NCBI GenBank assembly: GCA_001800315.1
Contig: MGVE01000008.1
Span: 1 to 64,000 of the forward strand
Length of the DNA: 64,000 nt
Reading direction: 5' to 3'
Source of the DNA: Elusimicrobia bacterium RIFOXYA2_FULL_47_53
GTDB lineage: Bacteria > Elusimicrobiota > Endomicrobiia > Endomicrobiales > XYA2-FULL-47-53
The notes beneath the pieces are model-generated. The model was not told where the DNA came from and searched no databases. It was given only the letters and a program-made list of their open reading frames with translations. Below are positions 27,301-36,088 of the stretch, piece by piece. The position numbers were made by a program, and so were the translations under genes. Numbering within the stretch: position 1 is the first letter of the stretch; each line of letters begins with the position of its first letter.

Positions 27301-29044
27301 GGCAAGCGGAGCATTAACGGAGATATTTTCACTGCCTGTGCCCTTAGGCGGTTTAATAGATGTGAATATAGCAGGCGCCGGCACCCTGGACAATCCGCAG
27401 ATTGAAGGCGGCGTAAATATCTCAAACGGCTCCCTCGCGGAAATACCTTTTGACAACCTTAACCTGCAGTTAAGCGTCAAACAGGACTCCATCAACATTA
27501 TTAATGCCAGGCTCGTCAAAACCGGAAGTTTTTCGCTTTCCGCGTCCGGGCTGGCGCCGTTCTTCCTTACTCCTTCCGCCAGAGAGCGCGTCAGGAACGC
27601 CAGGATAGAACTTGATGTTTTAATGGAGCAGGGCAACCTTCAGTTTTTGCCCGGCCTTATCAAGGAAGTTGAATCAGCCTCCGGAACGATGCAGTCGCAG
27701 ATGCACATAGGCGGCAATTTTTCTAAACCGGTGGCAAACGGTTTTCTCAGGATTATTGACGCGACGGTATATTCCAAAGTATATTTTCACAAATTATCAA
27801 ATCTTAACGCCGACATTATATGGAAAGACAACCTGCTGTCTATCAGGGAGTTCAGGGGAAGGATAGGGAGCGGAAATATCAGGATAGCGGGCTCCGTTAA
27901 ATTTGACGGATTGGCAGTGGAGCGCTATAACCTTTCCATGTTCACGGAAAAGGGATCGGGAATTTCTATTTTTATTCCCGAACTTCCTATACCCTCGCCT
28001 CTGGTTAAACAGGATGAGCTCGGCATGCTTTCAACCCTTTCCAGAGGGGAACCAAAGTGCTCGGTGGCCTTCACCGGCACAGGCGAGAATCCAAAGCTTT
28101 CCGGCTGGGTTGAACTTGAAAACACTCACTTTACTTACCCCTCGCTGGCTAAACCCGGCGATGGCGAAAGTATCCTTGAACCGCTCTGGCCAAAACTGAA
28201 CTGGGACATAGAATTTCGTTCCGGAAAAAATACCTGGTACGAAAACGATATGGTCAGCATAAATACCCAGGGAGGGATAAAGCTCTCCGGAAAAGGGGCT
28301 TTTCCCACGGTCAACGGCAAGATAGAATCTCTTAGGGGCGTCATTTCCTACCTCGGCACTGAATTCAAGATTAAGCAGGCTGTCGTTGAAATAGTCAAAA
28401 ACGACATTATCCTTGAAGCCGAGGCGGAAACGGAGATTTTCGGCAAAACATCCGCGGACACCGATTACATACGCATGTATATTGACAAGGCCCAGATCGG
28501 AAGGATTAAGCCCAGGTTTGTGTCCCAGAATAACCCTTCAATAGCCAGTGAAAAGGCCCTCTCAAGAGCCACAGGCATTGACGCCGAGATTTACAGCGCC
28601 GCTGACCGTGAATATATGCTGAGGCAGCAGCTCGTGCGGATTTTTGATTCAACCCTGACTACACCTTTAGCCAAGAACCTGCTTCGGGCCAGCGGGCTGG
28701 TGGACGCCTTCAGGGTGCAGTACAGGCCGCAGCCCATTGAAACGGCTCAGCCGGGAAACCCTACGCTGCTTGAGCTACTGTACGGCACCAGGTATTCCAT
28801 GGAAAAATACATCTCCGACAGAATAGCCTTCGGTTACTCCGTAACCTTTGACCAGATGCAAAACAAGCTTGACCTGAGGCACGAAGTGGAGCTGTCCTAC
28901 CGCTGGCTCCATAACATATTCTTCAAAGGGACCTATGAGATAGAAACAAAAAACCCTTTCCGACAGTATGACAAGCGGATAGTGGTAGAACAACAGTGGC
29001 GTTTCGGCGGTTCCAAAAAAAATAAAACCGGCTCTGAAAAATAG
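24335..29044 (+). CDS. tamB: TamB-like (AsmA/DUF490) intermembrane translocation/lipid-transport protein
   Basis: The 1569-residue protein has one N-terminal transmembrane anchor (about 4-25) and then a very long beta-rich periplasmic body of repeating amphipathic strands (SGTFNYHAG, LSGTIDFSGSMD and many like them). The C-terminal TamB/DUF490 domain contains GAFPTVNGKIESLRG, ISYLGTEFKIKQAVVE and the late YSMEKYISDRIAFGYSVTF. Such proteins span the periplasm as a groove. They assist outer-membrane protein assembly with a BamA relative or carry phospholipids. Position directly before bamA supports an envelope role. No TamA gene is seen here. Confidence 0.88.
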   Translation: MPKKLTLLSFFFAFIIGFVLVFSWRLNFLELPIKLTLENLTGQNVTFSKVDYRPFNRVTINDLTIGGDFRSSAVTVYINPAKLLSSLNNPSKALTTISVKKPWISKNFIALLAKSGGAGSSADLPSINIDWQDGEIDARFVSLKDFSGQVKLGSRTSGIIDGNLGGNKIHINLNLSETDGLTKADIFSEVKGPDSDLRLFLNSQISKDGSIRASLDMPHAIFSGFSFSGSSGTFNYHAGTFTVLLANRGGFVEAHGTGTEDFELTSNIELKNIIAGSGGTVSAKAKMGVSYSSCAITADNVNISGRAIGSGVIDLSRPKNGQWSGRGMLSPSDYLIEVSLTPKQDFDILVKTGKAKPGRIFGSLNPPNIAFDFSSWPIEKLPVVYPENRGLSGTIDFSGSMDAQSWDLKFAAKNLRRGSAPGKTAGTPLPGEAGAPLSINSALTMADGIISFHSFSDDGKLSIDAERAKTGEWRVLGTLDSFDAGNMLNILNNNLIGLSGIISGNFELKAKNISELLRPSSAVAGSARLKARDFKYGVISADEAKIRVILDSKKITIKDFALHSNKGTVSGQASLGLAPGRNECDVNLVFYRFPVEGKVISGPCSLAGTLYRNGSYEFNGNLTSSGLTVDAIPLKKLSARISASPKKITLSDFWIENIIRGSITAGLEDKSLAGKATFLNIDLSAFLPGAKGIIEGEAKISGTLAAPVVNITYSSPEIVYNGIKAGHKGSLLFKDKVLLMDYSKTTSGPAFAELRGEIFPVFSLSGKFDSITPDFFNSVSIPGLLTRGRLSGTFSLNRKNNILEASARALGKNIEIAGQLINEFDARIAFSSETLRIDSLTAKFSDSELNLLSGSFVTPSRKTFSLKAEFRNIHSGLADFFGGAAFEGRWDFNESGKLILRSSARADNLWINQYNLKEAFFGLKFEDNVLTLLPEDESAVNLSGHIDFSALPQVRFQRFRIYDNESSTLMMDGEIGKNRWDFMLSGKNVASGALTEIFSLPVPLGGLIDVNIAGAGTLDNPQIEGGVNISNGSLAEIPFDNLNLQLSVKQDSINIINARLVKTGSFSLSASGLAPFFLTPSARERVRNARIELDVLMEQGNLQFLPGLIKEVESASGTMQSQMHIGGNFSKPVANGFLRIIDATVYSKVYFHKLSNLNADIIWKDNLLSIREFRGRIGSGNIRIAGSVKFDGLAVERYNLSMFTEKGSGISIFIPELPIPSPLVKQDELGMLSTLSRGEPKCSVAFTGTGENPKLSGWVELENTHFTYPSLAKPGDGESILEPLWPKLNWDIEFRSGKNTWYENDMVSINTQGGIKLSGKGAFPTVNGKIESLRGVISYLGTEFKIKQAVVEIVKNDIILEAEAETEIFGKTSADTDYIRMYIDKAQIGRIKPRFVSQNNPSIASEKALSRATGIDAEIYSAADREYMLRQQLVRIFDSTLTTPLAKNLLRASGLVDAFRVQYRPQPIETAQPGNPTLLELLYGTRYSMEKYISDRIAFGYSVTFDQMQNKLDLRHEVELSYRWLHNIFFKGTYEIETKNPFRQYDKRIVVEQQWRFGGSKKNKTGSEK

Positions 29045-29092
29045 GGCAGAGGAACGAGTTAGGGCTTTTCGGCGGCTCAAGCCGTCTGAATG

Positions 29093-29121
29093 TTGCCTTA
29101 ATTCTTTTTTTTTAATATAAT
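29093..29121 (+). promoter_or_regulatory. candidate promoter for bamA giving an almost leaderless mRNA
   Basis: TTGCCT (29093-29098) and TATAAT (29116-29121) are 17 bases apart. Transcription would begin near 29128, two to three bases before the bamA ATG at 29131. No Shine-Dalgarno is present. A small hairpin GGCGGC-TCAA-GCCGTC lies about 20 bases upstream of the -35. Confidence 0.55.
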
Positions 29122-29130
29122 ACTCGGATT

Positions 29131-31386
29131 ATGAAAAAACTAATTATTGCCTTTACCGTAGTTTTTACGCTTTCAAACATCAACGCTTTCGCGCAACCCT
29201 CAAAAAAGGATACGCTGAAAGCAGTGCTTTTTGAGGGCCTGTCCAATGTGAAGGAAAAAACCGCCAGGCGCCTGGTCAAATCAAAGGCCGGAAAGCCTTA
29301 TTCCGAAGAAACCGTTAAAGCCGATATCCAGAGCATTCTCTCAAACGGGTCCTTTGACGATGTGGAGGTCTCAATTGATACGGCCACCTACAGGCTGGTC
29401 TTTATCGTAAAAGAACGGCCGTATGTTAAAACTATAACCTTCAAGGGAAACAAAAAAATATCTTCCGGAAGGCTCAGAGACGAGGCAACGATAAAGCAGA
29501 AAGAGTTTTACGATGTGGCCAGATTTGAGGAATCCAAGGCTAAAATACTTGCCCTCTATGCCGACAAGGGTTATTCCGACTGCAAGCTTGAGGCTTATCC
29601 GACCACGGACTCAAAAACCAACCTGATGGCCATTAATTTTCTGATTACCGAAGGAAACAAGATAGTCATCGGCGAGGTAATACCCGAGGGCGTAAAGGCG
29701 TACAAAAACAAAAAGATCCTTAAGCTGATGAAGTCAAAAAAGAAAAAAATATTTAAAGAAGATGTCCTTCAGAAAGATATTCAGGAGATAGAAACTTTTT
29801 ACAAGAACAACGGATTCATAAATGTAAAAGTGGGCGAATACAGCGTAACCTACGACGACAAAAGAACCTCCGTTAAAATAAAAATACCCGTCAGCGAGGG
29901 CGCGCGCTATAAAGTGGGGAAGATATCGTTTACCGAGAACCCCGTTTACACCGAGAAAGAGCTCCGCAAAGCGGTGGCGTTAAAAGCCGGAAATATTTTC
30001 AAGGACGAAGAATTCCAGGAAACAAGGATGGCTTTGATGGAGCTGTATTCCGACAAAGGTTACCTCCACTGCCAGCTGGAACCGGAGTATATGCCGGATG
30101 ATGAAAAAGGCGTAATGAACATTAACTTCAGGATTAACGAAAATGAGGTTATCTATCTGGGCAGAGTTTACATTGACGGCCTTGTAAACACAAAGGAATT
30201 TGTAATAAGAAGAGAGATTACGCTCAACGAAGGCGATGTTTTCGCCGCCCCAAAAGTAAGAAGGAGCATGGAGAAGATCTACAACCTGGGTTTCATTGAC
30301 TCGGTGGAACCCGATATTCAGCCGACCTCTCAGCCTAATGTCATGGACCTTGTGATGAACATAGGCGAAGGCAAGCCCGGCATTCTTTCGGCCGGCGCCG
30401 GCTATTCGTCCATTGACCAGCTGGTAGGCACTCTTCAGCTTCAGCACATCAACCTTTTCTCCAGGGCTCAGAGACTAAACCTCATGTGGGAGTTTGGCGC
30501 CAGGAAACAGAACTATGAAATAGGCTGGACCGAACCCTGGTTCCTTGACAAGCCGATGAGTTTCGGGCTGAATGTTTTCAATACCGAAAGGCTCCGCGAC
30601 TACGGCTCCGTATTCAGCGCCTATAAAGAAGGAAGAAAGGGCGGCTCGGTCAGCGTAGGGCCCCGTCTGAGCGATTACCTGAGCCTTGGGTTTTCATATA
30701 CCTATGAAGAGGTAGGCGTTTACGACATCACCAATCTTATAGCCGATTCCGTAAGCGAAACTCATGACATTACCTCAAGCGTCAACTCGCAGATAGTCTG
30801 GGATTCAAGGGACAATATTTTTGACGCGACAAAGGGCAACAGGCAGTCGCTCGCGGTTCAATACGCCGGCGACCCGCTTGGCGGAAACATCAACTTTATC
30901 AAACCCATTGTTAAAAGTTCCTGGTTCTTCCCGAGTTTCTGGAAATTTGTGCTCTCGCTAAACGGCACCTTCGGCCTGGTCCAGAACTTCGGCAATTCGG
31001 CGACTGTTCCGATTTATGAAAAATTCTATGTCGGCGGCGCTGAAACGGTGAGAGGATACCAGTACAGAAGCGAGATAGGCCCTACCGAGGGCGGAAAAGT
31101 TTCAACAGTGTTTAATATTGAATACAAGTTCCCTATAGTGCAGGAAAAGAAGAGAACGATCCTTCAGGGTGCGTTTTTCGCCGATGCCGGCGGAGCCTGG
31201 GATGACATAAAAGACCTCAACCTTGAAATTGGCAACGGCACAAGGAATATAAAAACCGGAGTCGGTTTCGGCATCAGGTTTACAACGCCTGTCTTCCCGC
31301 TGAGGCTGGACTGGGGTTACGGGCTTAACCATAATACCGGAGAAGAACTGAGCCAGTTCTACTTTACCATCGGGAATATTTTCTGA
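29131..31386 (+). CDS. bamA: BamA, outer-membrane protein assembly factor
   Basis: BamA inserts beta-barrel proteins into the outer membrane. The 751-residue protein has a signal peptide (about 1-21), five POTRA repeats (about 25-345; for example KTITFKGNKKIS and GRVYIDGLVNT) and a 16-strand barrel with the conserved VRGYQYR and FFADAGGAW motifs. It ends in SQFYFTIGNIF, a C-terminal aromatic strand. It overlaps the Skp-like gene by one base, the common bamA-skp-lpxD order. Confidence 0.96.
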   Translation: MKKLIIAFTVVFTLSNINAFAQPSKKDTLKAVLFEGLSNVKEKTARRLVKSKAGKPYSEETVKADIQSILSNGSFDDVEVSIDTATYRLVFIVKERPYVKTITFKGNKKISSGRLRDEATIKQKEFYDVARFEESKAKILALYADKGYSDCKLEAYPTTDSKTNLMAINFLITEGNKIVIGEVIPEGVKAYKNKKILKLMKSKKKKIFKEDVLQKDIQEIETFYKNNGFINVKVGEYSVTYDDKRTSVKIKIPVSEGARYKVGKISFTENPVYTEKELRKAVALKAGNIFKDEEFQETRMALMELYSDKGYLHCQLEPEYMPDDEKGVMNINFRINENEVIYLGRVYIDGLVNTKEFVIRREITLNEGDVFAAPKVRRSMEKIYNLGFIDSVEPDIQPTSQPNVMDLVMNIGEGKPGILSAGAGYSSIDQLVGTLQLQHINLFSRAQRLNLMWEFGARKQNYEIGWTEPWFLDKPMSFGLNVFNTERLRDYGSVFSAYKEGRKGGSVSVGPRLSDYLSLGFSYTYEEVGVYDITNLIADSVSETHDITSSVNSQIVWDSRDNIFDATKGNRQSLAVQYAGDPLGGNINFIKPIVKSSWFFPSFWKFVLSLNGTFGLVQNFGNSATVPIYEKFYVGGAETVRGYQYRSEIGPTEGGKVSTVFNIEYKFPIVQEKKRTILQGAFFADAGGAWDDIKDLNLEIGNGTRNIKTGVGFGIRFTTPVFPLRLDWGYGLNHNTGEELSQFYFTIGNIF

Positions 31387-32168
31387 TGAACCATTTACAC
31401 GGGTTTCTTTATCGCGCTTTACTGCTGCTGCTTACTTTGTCAGCCCTGTCGGGGCTGGTTTCCTCCGTGGAAATACCGCTTGAGAAGGGAGTAATTAACG
31501 GCAGCGGCAAGTCCGGAGATATCGCTTACCTGAATATTGACAGGATATTCTCGGCCCACCCGATGAAAAACCGTTTAAAGGCCGAATTTGAAGCTGATGT
31601 GGAAAAGAGAAAAGCCGAGATCGTGCTTTTATCCGGCGCCGTTGCAGACCTTAATAAGATCGTTGTCTCCACGACTACCGAAATTAACCACGCCAAACTC
31701 GCGCTTATGATTATCCGCAGCACCCAGGCGCCGGCCATTGAACCCGCCGCCGTTGAGGTTTCATCCGCGAACGCTTCCTCAACCGTGGCCGCTGTATCTT
31801 CCGCTCCCGCTTCAGTTTTGGCTGTTCTCCCGGGAGTTTCGGCCAGCACCGCTTCCGCCGCCGGAATTCTGACCGCCGAAGCGCTTGAAAAAGAGATCTC
31901 GGTTAAAGAGGCTTTTTTAGCTGAACTTAACGCCACTATTGGAAAGAAGAAAGATGAGATTCGCGCCCTTACAAGAAAAAACAAGGACGAGCTTACAAAA
32001 ACCGAGGAGAAACTGACCGCAAGAGTCCTTGCCGATATTTATAACCTGCTTGAAAAGCTGGCCGTTGAGGAAGGATACTCCATTATAATTGATAAGAACA
32101 ATGTGCTTTACGGGCAGTCCGGACAGGACATAACAGATAAAATTATAGAAAGGCTCCAGGGGCGCTGA
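31386..32168 (+). CDS. OmpH/Skp-like periplasmic chaperone with an Ala/Ser-rich insertion
   Basis: The 260-residue protein has a signal peptide or anchor (about 8-28). The OmpH-type opening strand (IAYLNIDRIFSAHPM), charged helices and closing segment (EEGYSIIIDKNNVLYG) follow. Skp holds unfolded outer-membrane proteins for BamA. Normal Skp is about 160 residues. Here the two helices are split by about 55 residues rich in alanine, serine and valine (about 116-170), replacing the tip of the coiled coil. It sits between bamA (1-base overlap) and lpxD (2-base gap), the usual place for skp. Confidence 0.85.
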   Translation: MNHLHGFLYRALLLLLTLSALSGLVSSVEIPLEKGVINGSGKSGDIAYLNIDRIFSAHPMKNRLKAEFEADVEKRKAEIVLLSGAVADLNKIVVSTTTEINHAKLALMIIRSTQAPAIEPAAVEVSSANASSTVAAVSSAPASVLAVLPGVSASTASAAGILTAEALEKEISVKEAFLAELNATIGKKKDEIRALTRKNKDELTKTEEKLTARVLADIYNLLEKLAVEEGYSIIIDKNNVLYGQSGQDITDKIIERLQGR

Positions 32169-32170
32169 TT

Positions 32171-33175
32171 ATGAAACTTACTATAGAGGAACTGACAACT
32201 ATAACAGGCGGCAGGACAAACGGTATATACGAAAAGGTTATCACCGGCGCCGCGGGACTGGACGAGGCGGGCCCAACGGACATTTCGTTTATCGCCAACC
32301 CCAAATACACCGACAAAGTTGAATCGTCAAAAGCCGGAGTAGTGCTTGTAACCGAAGAGTTTAAAACAAAAAAACCGGCGATAATCGTAAAAAACCCACA
32401 GCTCGCCTTCGCCAAAGTATTGGGAGTGCTGGCAAAAGAAACAACTCCGGCATATAAGCCTCAGATCCATGCTTCGGCCGCCGTAGCGGAGAGCGCGAAA
32501 GTCGCGAAATCCGCCTACATTGGGCCCAATGTGGTTATTGACGGCAACGCCGTCGTCTCTGATGACTGCGTTATTGTGGCCAACTCGTTTATCGGCAGAA
32601 ATTCCCAAATAGGCAGGGGATCAATCATTTATCCCAATGTCTCTGTCAGGGAGAATGTGGCGATCGGCGAAAGGGCGATTATTCACCCGGGCGTCGTTAT
32701 CGGCGGCGATGGTTTCGGTTTTGTGGGCACAGGCACTCATTTTAAGATACCGCAGATCGGAACGGTTGAGATCGGGAACGATGTTGAAATCGGCTCAAAT
32801 ACAACAATTGACCGCGCGACCATAGGCAAAACAAAGATCGGAAACGGAACAAAAATTGACAACCTTGTCATGATCGCGCATAATGTTGAAATCGGCGATA
32901 ACTGCATTATCGTGGCCCAGGCTGGAGTAGCGGGTTCAACCAAAGTCGGGAATAATGTAACAATAGCTGGCCAGGCCGGGCTCGCGGGGCACATAAGCGT
33001 TGGCGATAATACGGTTGTCGCGGCCAGGGCCGCAGTCATCAGCGATATAGCCCCGAACCAGATAGTCTCCGGTTATCCGGCGCGGCCGCACCGGGAAGCC
33101 ATGAAAGTTGAAGCCATGCTCAGGAAACTGCCTGAAATATTTGAAAAACTCAAAAAACTGACGAAGGACAAATAA
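32171..33175 (+). CDS. lpxD: LpxD, UDP-3-O-acylglucosamine N-acyltransferase
   Basis: The 334-residue enzyme performs the third step of lipid A synthesis, N-acylation at position 2. It has an N-terminal LpxD uridine-binding domain (about 1-95). A left-handed beta-helix of hexapeptide repeats (about 100-300) has the catalytic-type His in MIAHNVEIGDN, and a helical C terminus follows. The conserved HPGVVIGGDGFGF stretch is clear. It lies between the Skp gene and lpxC with gaps of 2 and 0 bases. Confidence 0.96.
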   Translation: MKLTIEELTTITGGRTNGIYEKVITGAAGLDEAGPTDISFIANPKYTDKVESSKAGVVLVTEEFKTKKPAIIVKNPQLAFAKVLGVLAKETTPAYKPQIHASAAVAESAKVAKSAYIGPNVVIDGNAVVSDDCVIVANSFIGRNSQIGRGSIIYPNVSVRENVAIGERAIIHPGVVIGGDGFGFVGTGTHFKIPQIGTVEIGNDVEIGSNTTIDRATIGKTKIGNGTKIDNLVMIAHNVEIGDNCIIVAQAGVAGSTKVGNNVTIAGQAGLAGHISVGDNTVVAARAAVISDIAPNQIVSGYPARPHREAMKVEAMLRKLPEIFEKLKKLTKDK

Positions 33176-34024
33176 GTGACCAGACAAAGAACTATCGCCC
33201 GGGAGGCTTTTATTGAGGGTGTCGGCCTTCACACCGGGAATATGACGCGCGCGACATTCAGGCCGGCTCCCTCGGGTTCGGGAATCACCCTTACGAGAGT
33301 TGACTTAAAAGACAGGCCTTCCATTAAGGCAGGCCTTACCCATGTTCTGGGCGTTACAAGAGGGACAACCCTTGGAACAGAAATATTCGCGGTCCATACT
33401 GTTGAGCACCTGCTCGCGTCCTGTTACGCGGCCGGGATTGATAACATGGAAATACTGCTTTCCAACAACGAACCTCCGGTTTTAGACGGCAGCGCCAAAC
33501 TTTTCACTGAACTGCTGCTTAGCGCCGGCGCCACGGAACAGGACGGCGCCAAAAGGACTATCGTTATAAATAAGCCCATTACCTATGAGGCCGGAACAAC
33601 CAAAATTACCGCCGAACCCTGTGATGATTTTATTATTGACTGCACTATCGCCTTTAAGCATCCGGCTCTTGCTCACCAGCAGCTCTGCATAAATATTACG
33701 CCCGATGTTTTTGCCAGGGAAATAGCCCCTGCCAGAACATTCTGTTTTGACTACGAGATAGAGGCCCTGAAAAACAAGGGCCTTGCCAGGGGCGGCGACC
33801 TGACAAACGCCATTGTCGTCGGAATAGACGGAATTCATAATCCCGATAAGAACCTGCGTTTTAAAGACGAGTTCGTGCGCCACAAAATACTTGACATGGT
33901 GGGAGATTTTTATCTTCTCGGCGCTCCGGTAAAAGGCAAAATAACGGCCCTCAGGTGCGGGCATGGGCATAACATAAAATTTGCCAATGAAATATTAAAA
34001 AACTCAACAATATCAGGAGATTGA
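33176..34024 (+). CDS. lpxC: LpxC, UDP-3-O-acyl-N-acetylglucosamine deacetylase
   Basis: This zinc enzyme performs the committed step of lipid A synthesis. The 282-residue protein starts with GTG directly after the lpxD stop (MTRQRTIAREAFIEGVGLHTG). Zinc ligands are His78 (VEHLLA), His236 and Asp240 (HKILDMVGD), with Glu77 as the catalytic base. The GHGHNIKFANEI tail is conserved. It is slightly shorter than the roughly 305 residues of the E. coli enzyme. Confidence 0.96.
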   Translation: MTRQRTIAREAFIEGVGLHTGNMTRATFRPAPSGSGITLTRVDLKDRPSIKAGLTHVLGVTRGTTLGTEIFAVHTVEHLLASCYAAGIDNMEILLSNNEPPVLDGSAKLFTELLLSAGATEQDGAKRTIVINKPITYEAGTTKITAEPCDDFIIDCTIAFKHPALAHQQLCINITPDVFAREIAPARTFCFDYEIEALKNKGLARGGDLTNAIVVGIDGIHNPDKNLRFKDEFVRHKILDMVGDFYLLGAPVKGKITALRCGHGHNIKFANEILKNSTISGD

Positions 34025-34025
34025 C

Positions 34026-34490
34026 ATGGAAAAATCTGCAGTCGCCGCGGGCGCAGTACTTGACATCAACGCCATTCAGAAAACAATTCCGCACCGATAC
34101 CCTTTTTTGATGATAGACCGGGTGGTCATTGTAGAAGAACTCAAGAAAGCCACGGGTTATAAGTGCGTCAGCGGAAACGAGAATTTCTTCCAGGGGCATT
34201 TTCCGGGCCAGCCTATTATGCCGGGGGTATTAATAGTAGAAGCTATGGCCCAGACTTCCTGCGTCCTTCTTCTTTCCAGGCCGGACCTTAAAAACAAGCT
34301 TGCCTATTTTATGTCCATTGAGAATGTGAAGTTCCGCAAGCCCGTGGTTCCCGGAGATGTCATTGAGCTAAGGGTTGAGGTTTTAAGGGCGAGAGAAAGA
34401 GGCGGCAAGGTCAGGGGAGAAGCCTATGTAAACGGTGCCCTGACAACAGAAGCAGAATTTATGTTTGTTATCGTAGACAAAGAGGCCTGA
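34026..34490 (+). CDS. fabZ: FabZ, (3R)-hydroxyacyl-ACP dehydratase
   Basis: FabZ dehydrates 3-hydroxyacyl-ACP in fatty acid synthesis. It competes with LpxC/LpxA/LpxD for the same acyl pool, which explains its place in the lpx operon. The 154-residue hotdog-fold protein has the catalytic pair His58 (GHFPGQPIMPG) and Glu72 (VLIVEAMAQ), with HRYPFLMIDRV near the N terminus. It begins one base after the lpxC stop; AGGAG is the ribosome site. Confidence 0.96.
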   Translation: MEKSAVAAGAVLDINAIQKTIPHRYPFLMIDRVVIVEELKKATGYKCVSGNENFFQGHFPGQPIMPGVLIVEAMAQTSCVLLLSRPDLKNKLAYFMSIENVKFRKPVVPGDVIELRVEVLRARERGGKVRGEAYVNGALTTEAEFMFVIVDKEA

Positions 34491-34492
34491 TA

Positions 34493-35284
34493 ATGATACA
34501 TCAAACCGCAATAATTCATAAAAGCGCAGTAATAGATCCTTCGGCCGATATAGGCCCCTACGCCGTTATTGGCGAAAACACCATAATCGGACAGGGCACT
34601 AAAGTTGGCCCTCACGCCGTCCTTGAGTTCTGCGAGATTGGGAAAAACTGCAGGATTTCCAGCCACGCGGCCCTGGGGACTCCGCCGCAGGACTTAAAAT
34701 ACAACAATGAACCCACAAAACTGATAGTAGGCGATAATTGCAGCATACGCGAATATGTAACACTCAACCGCGGCACGGCGGCTCACGGCAGGACCGAGAT
34801 AGGTTCAGGCTGCCTTTTCATGGCCTATACGCATGTCGCTCACGACTGCATAATCGGGAATAATGTTATCATGGCCAATGCCGCGACCCTGGGCGGCCAT
34901 GTTGAAGTCGCGGACAACGCCGTATTAAGCAGCCTTGTTGCGGTTCATCAATTCACTAAAATCGGTTCACTTGCCATGATAGGCGGCGGCTCTATGGTCG
35001 CGCAGGACATACTTCCTTTTGTTCAGGTACAGGGAGACCGCGCCAAGCTCGTCGGCCTTAATCTCGTCGGCCTGCGCAGAAAAGGTTTCAAACCGGGTGA
35101 AATTGAAGAGATAAAATCGGCTTACAGAACCCTTTTTCTTTCGGCGCTTACCATGGAAGAGGCGCTTGACCAGCTTGAGGCCTCCAATCCCGGCAGGGAA
35201 GTAAGGCAGATGATAGATTTTATCCACGCCTCAAAAAGGGGAATATGCCGGCCCGGAAGAAAAGAAAACACTGAAGAGATCTGA
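34493..35284 (+). CDS. lpxA: LpxA, UDP-N-acetylglucosamine (or 3-amino analogue) acyltransferase
   Basis: This is the first enzyme of lipid A synthesis. The 263-residue protein has a hexapeptide beta-helix (about 1-185) and a C-terminal helical domain. Catalytic His117 (THVAHDC) is present, with His136 and His152 matching E. coli His144 and His160. The acyl-chain ruler position, E. coli Gly173, is Gly165 here (MIGGGS), compatible with a long acyl chain. The adjacent aminotransferase/oxidoreductase pair raises the possibility that its true substrate is UDP-GlcNAc3N, which would give an amide-linked chain. It is 2 bases after fabZ and 3 before lpxI. Confidence 0.95.
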   Translation: MIHQTAIIHKSAVIDPSADIGPYAVIGENTIIGQGTKVGPHAVLEFCEIGKNCRISSHAALGTPPQDLKYNNEPTKLIVGDNCSIREYVTLNRGTAAHGRTEIGSGCLFMAYTHVAHDCIIGNNVIMANAATLGGHVEVADNAVLSSLVAVHQFTKIGSLAMIGGGSMVAQDILPFVQVQGDRAKLVGLNLVGLRRKGFKPGEIEEIKSAYRTLFLSALTMEEALDQLEASNPGREVRQMIDFIHASKRGICRPGRKENTEEI

Positions 35285-35287
35285 AAA

Positions 35288-36088
35288 ATGGAAAATATCG
35301 GTTTGATAGCGGGCAACGGAAGATTCCCTTTCCTGGTTGCCGAACAGCTAAGGCATAACGGCGACAGAGCCGTTATTGTCGCGCTAAATGAAGAAACCGA
35401 CCGTGACATAGAAAAACTTGCCGATAATATAACCTGGCTGCCGCTGGGAAAATACCAGAAACTCATAGATTTCTTTAAAGCTAATAATGTCAGCAAAGTC
35501 ATAATGGCAGGCCAGGTCAAGCACGCAAACCTTTTTGCCGGCCTTTCCCTGGACTTAAGGGCGATAAAACTCCTGGGAAGCCTCATAAACAAAAAAACAG
35601 ATTCCATACTGGGCGCGGTAGCCGACGACCTCAAAAAAGAGGGGCTTGAGCTCCTGCCTTCTCACATATACTTAAAACATCTTCTTCCGGCTAAGGGCAT
35701 TCTCGCCGGGCCAAAACTTTCCTCCGAGGAAAAAAAAGACATTGAATTCGGGCACAAGCTCGCCAAGCAGATAGCCGGCATGGATATCGGCCAGACGATA
35801 GTGGTAAAGGACAAGGCGGTTATCGCGGTTGAGTCCATGGAAGGCACCGATGAGTGCATTAAACGGGCCGCCTCTCTCGGCAAAGAACATATAATAGTTA
35901 TCAAGGTCGCTAAACCGGACCAGGATTTCAGGTTTGACATTCCCGTCGTAGGCATAAAAACAATTGAGGTAATGGCTCAGAGCAAAGCAAGAGCCATAGC
36001 GATTGACGCGGGAGCCACTCTTTTAATAGACAAAGAAAGGGCGTTTGAGACAGCCCAAAGGAACGGAATTACGGTAATTGCGCTATGA
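35288..36088 (+). CDS. lpxI: LpxI, UDP-2,3-diacylglucosamine pyrophosphatase
   Basis: LpxI cleaves UDP-2,3-diacylglucosamine to lipid X and UMP. It replaces LpxH in alphaproteobacteria and many other phyla. The 266-residue protein (former DUF1009) has the N-terminal NIGLIAGNGRFP, the central DSILGAVAD and the C-terminal domain with VVKDKAVIAVESMEGTDECI, a family hallmark. Its last bases overlap the aminotransferase start (ATGA). Confidence 0.95.
   Translation: MENIGLIAGNGRFPFLVAEQLRHNGDRAVIVALNEETDRDIEKLADNITWLPLGKYQKLIDFFKANNVSKVIMAGQVKHANLFAGLSLDLRAIKLLGSLINKKTDSILGAVADDLKKEGLELLPSHIYLKHLLPAKGILAGPKLSSEEKKDIEFGHKLAKQIAGMDIGQTIVVKDKAVIAVESMEGTDECIKRAASLGKEHIIVIKVAKPDQDFRFDIPVVGIKTIEVMAQSKARAIAIDAGATLLIDKERAFETAQRNGITVIAL

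Noticed and set aside
34493-35284. Gly-to-Met change at the LpxA acyl-chain ruler
   Set aside because: On counting from the catalytic histidine, the ruler position is Gly165 and the nearby Met168 is a different site, so no short-chain prediction follows.
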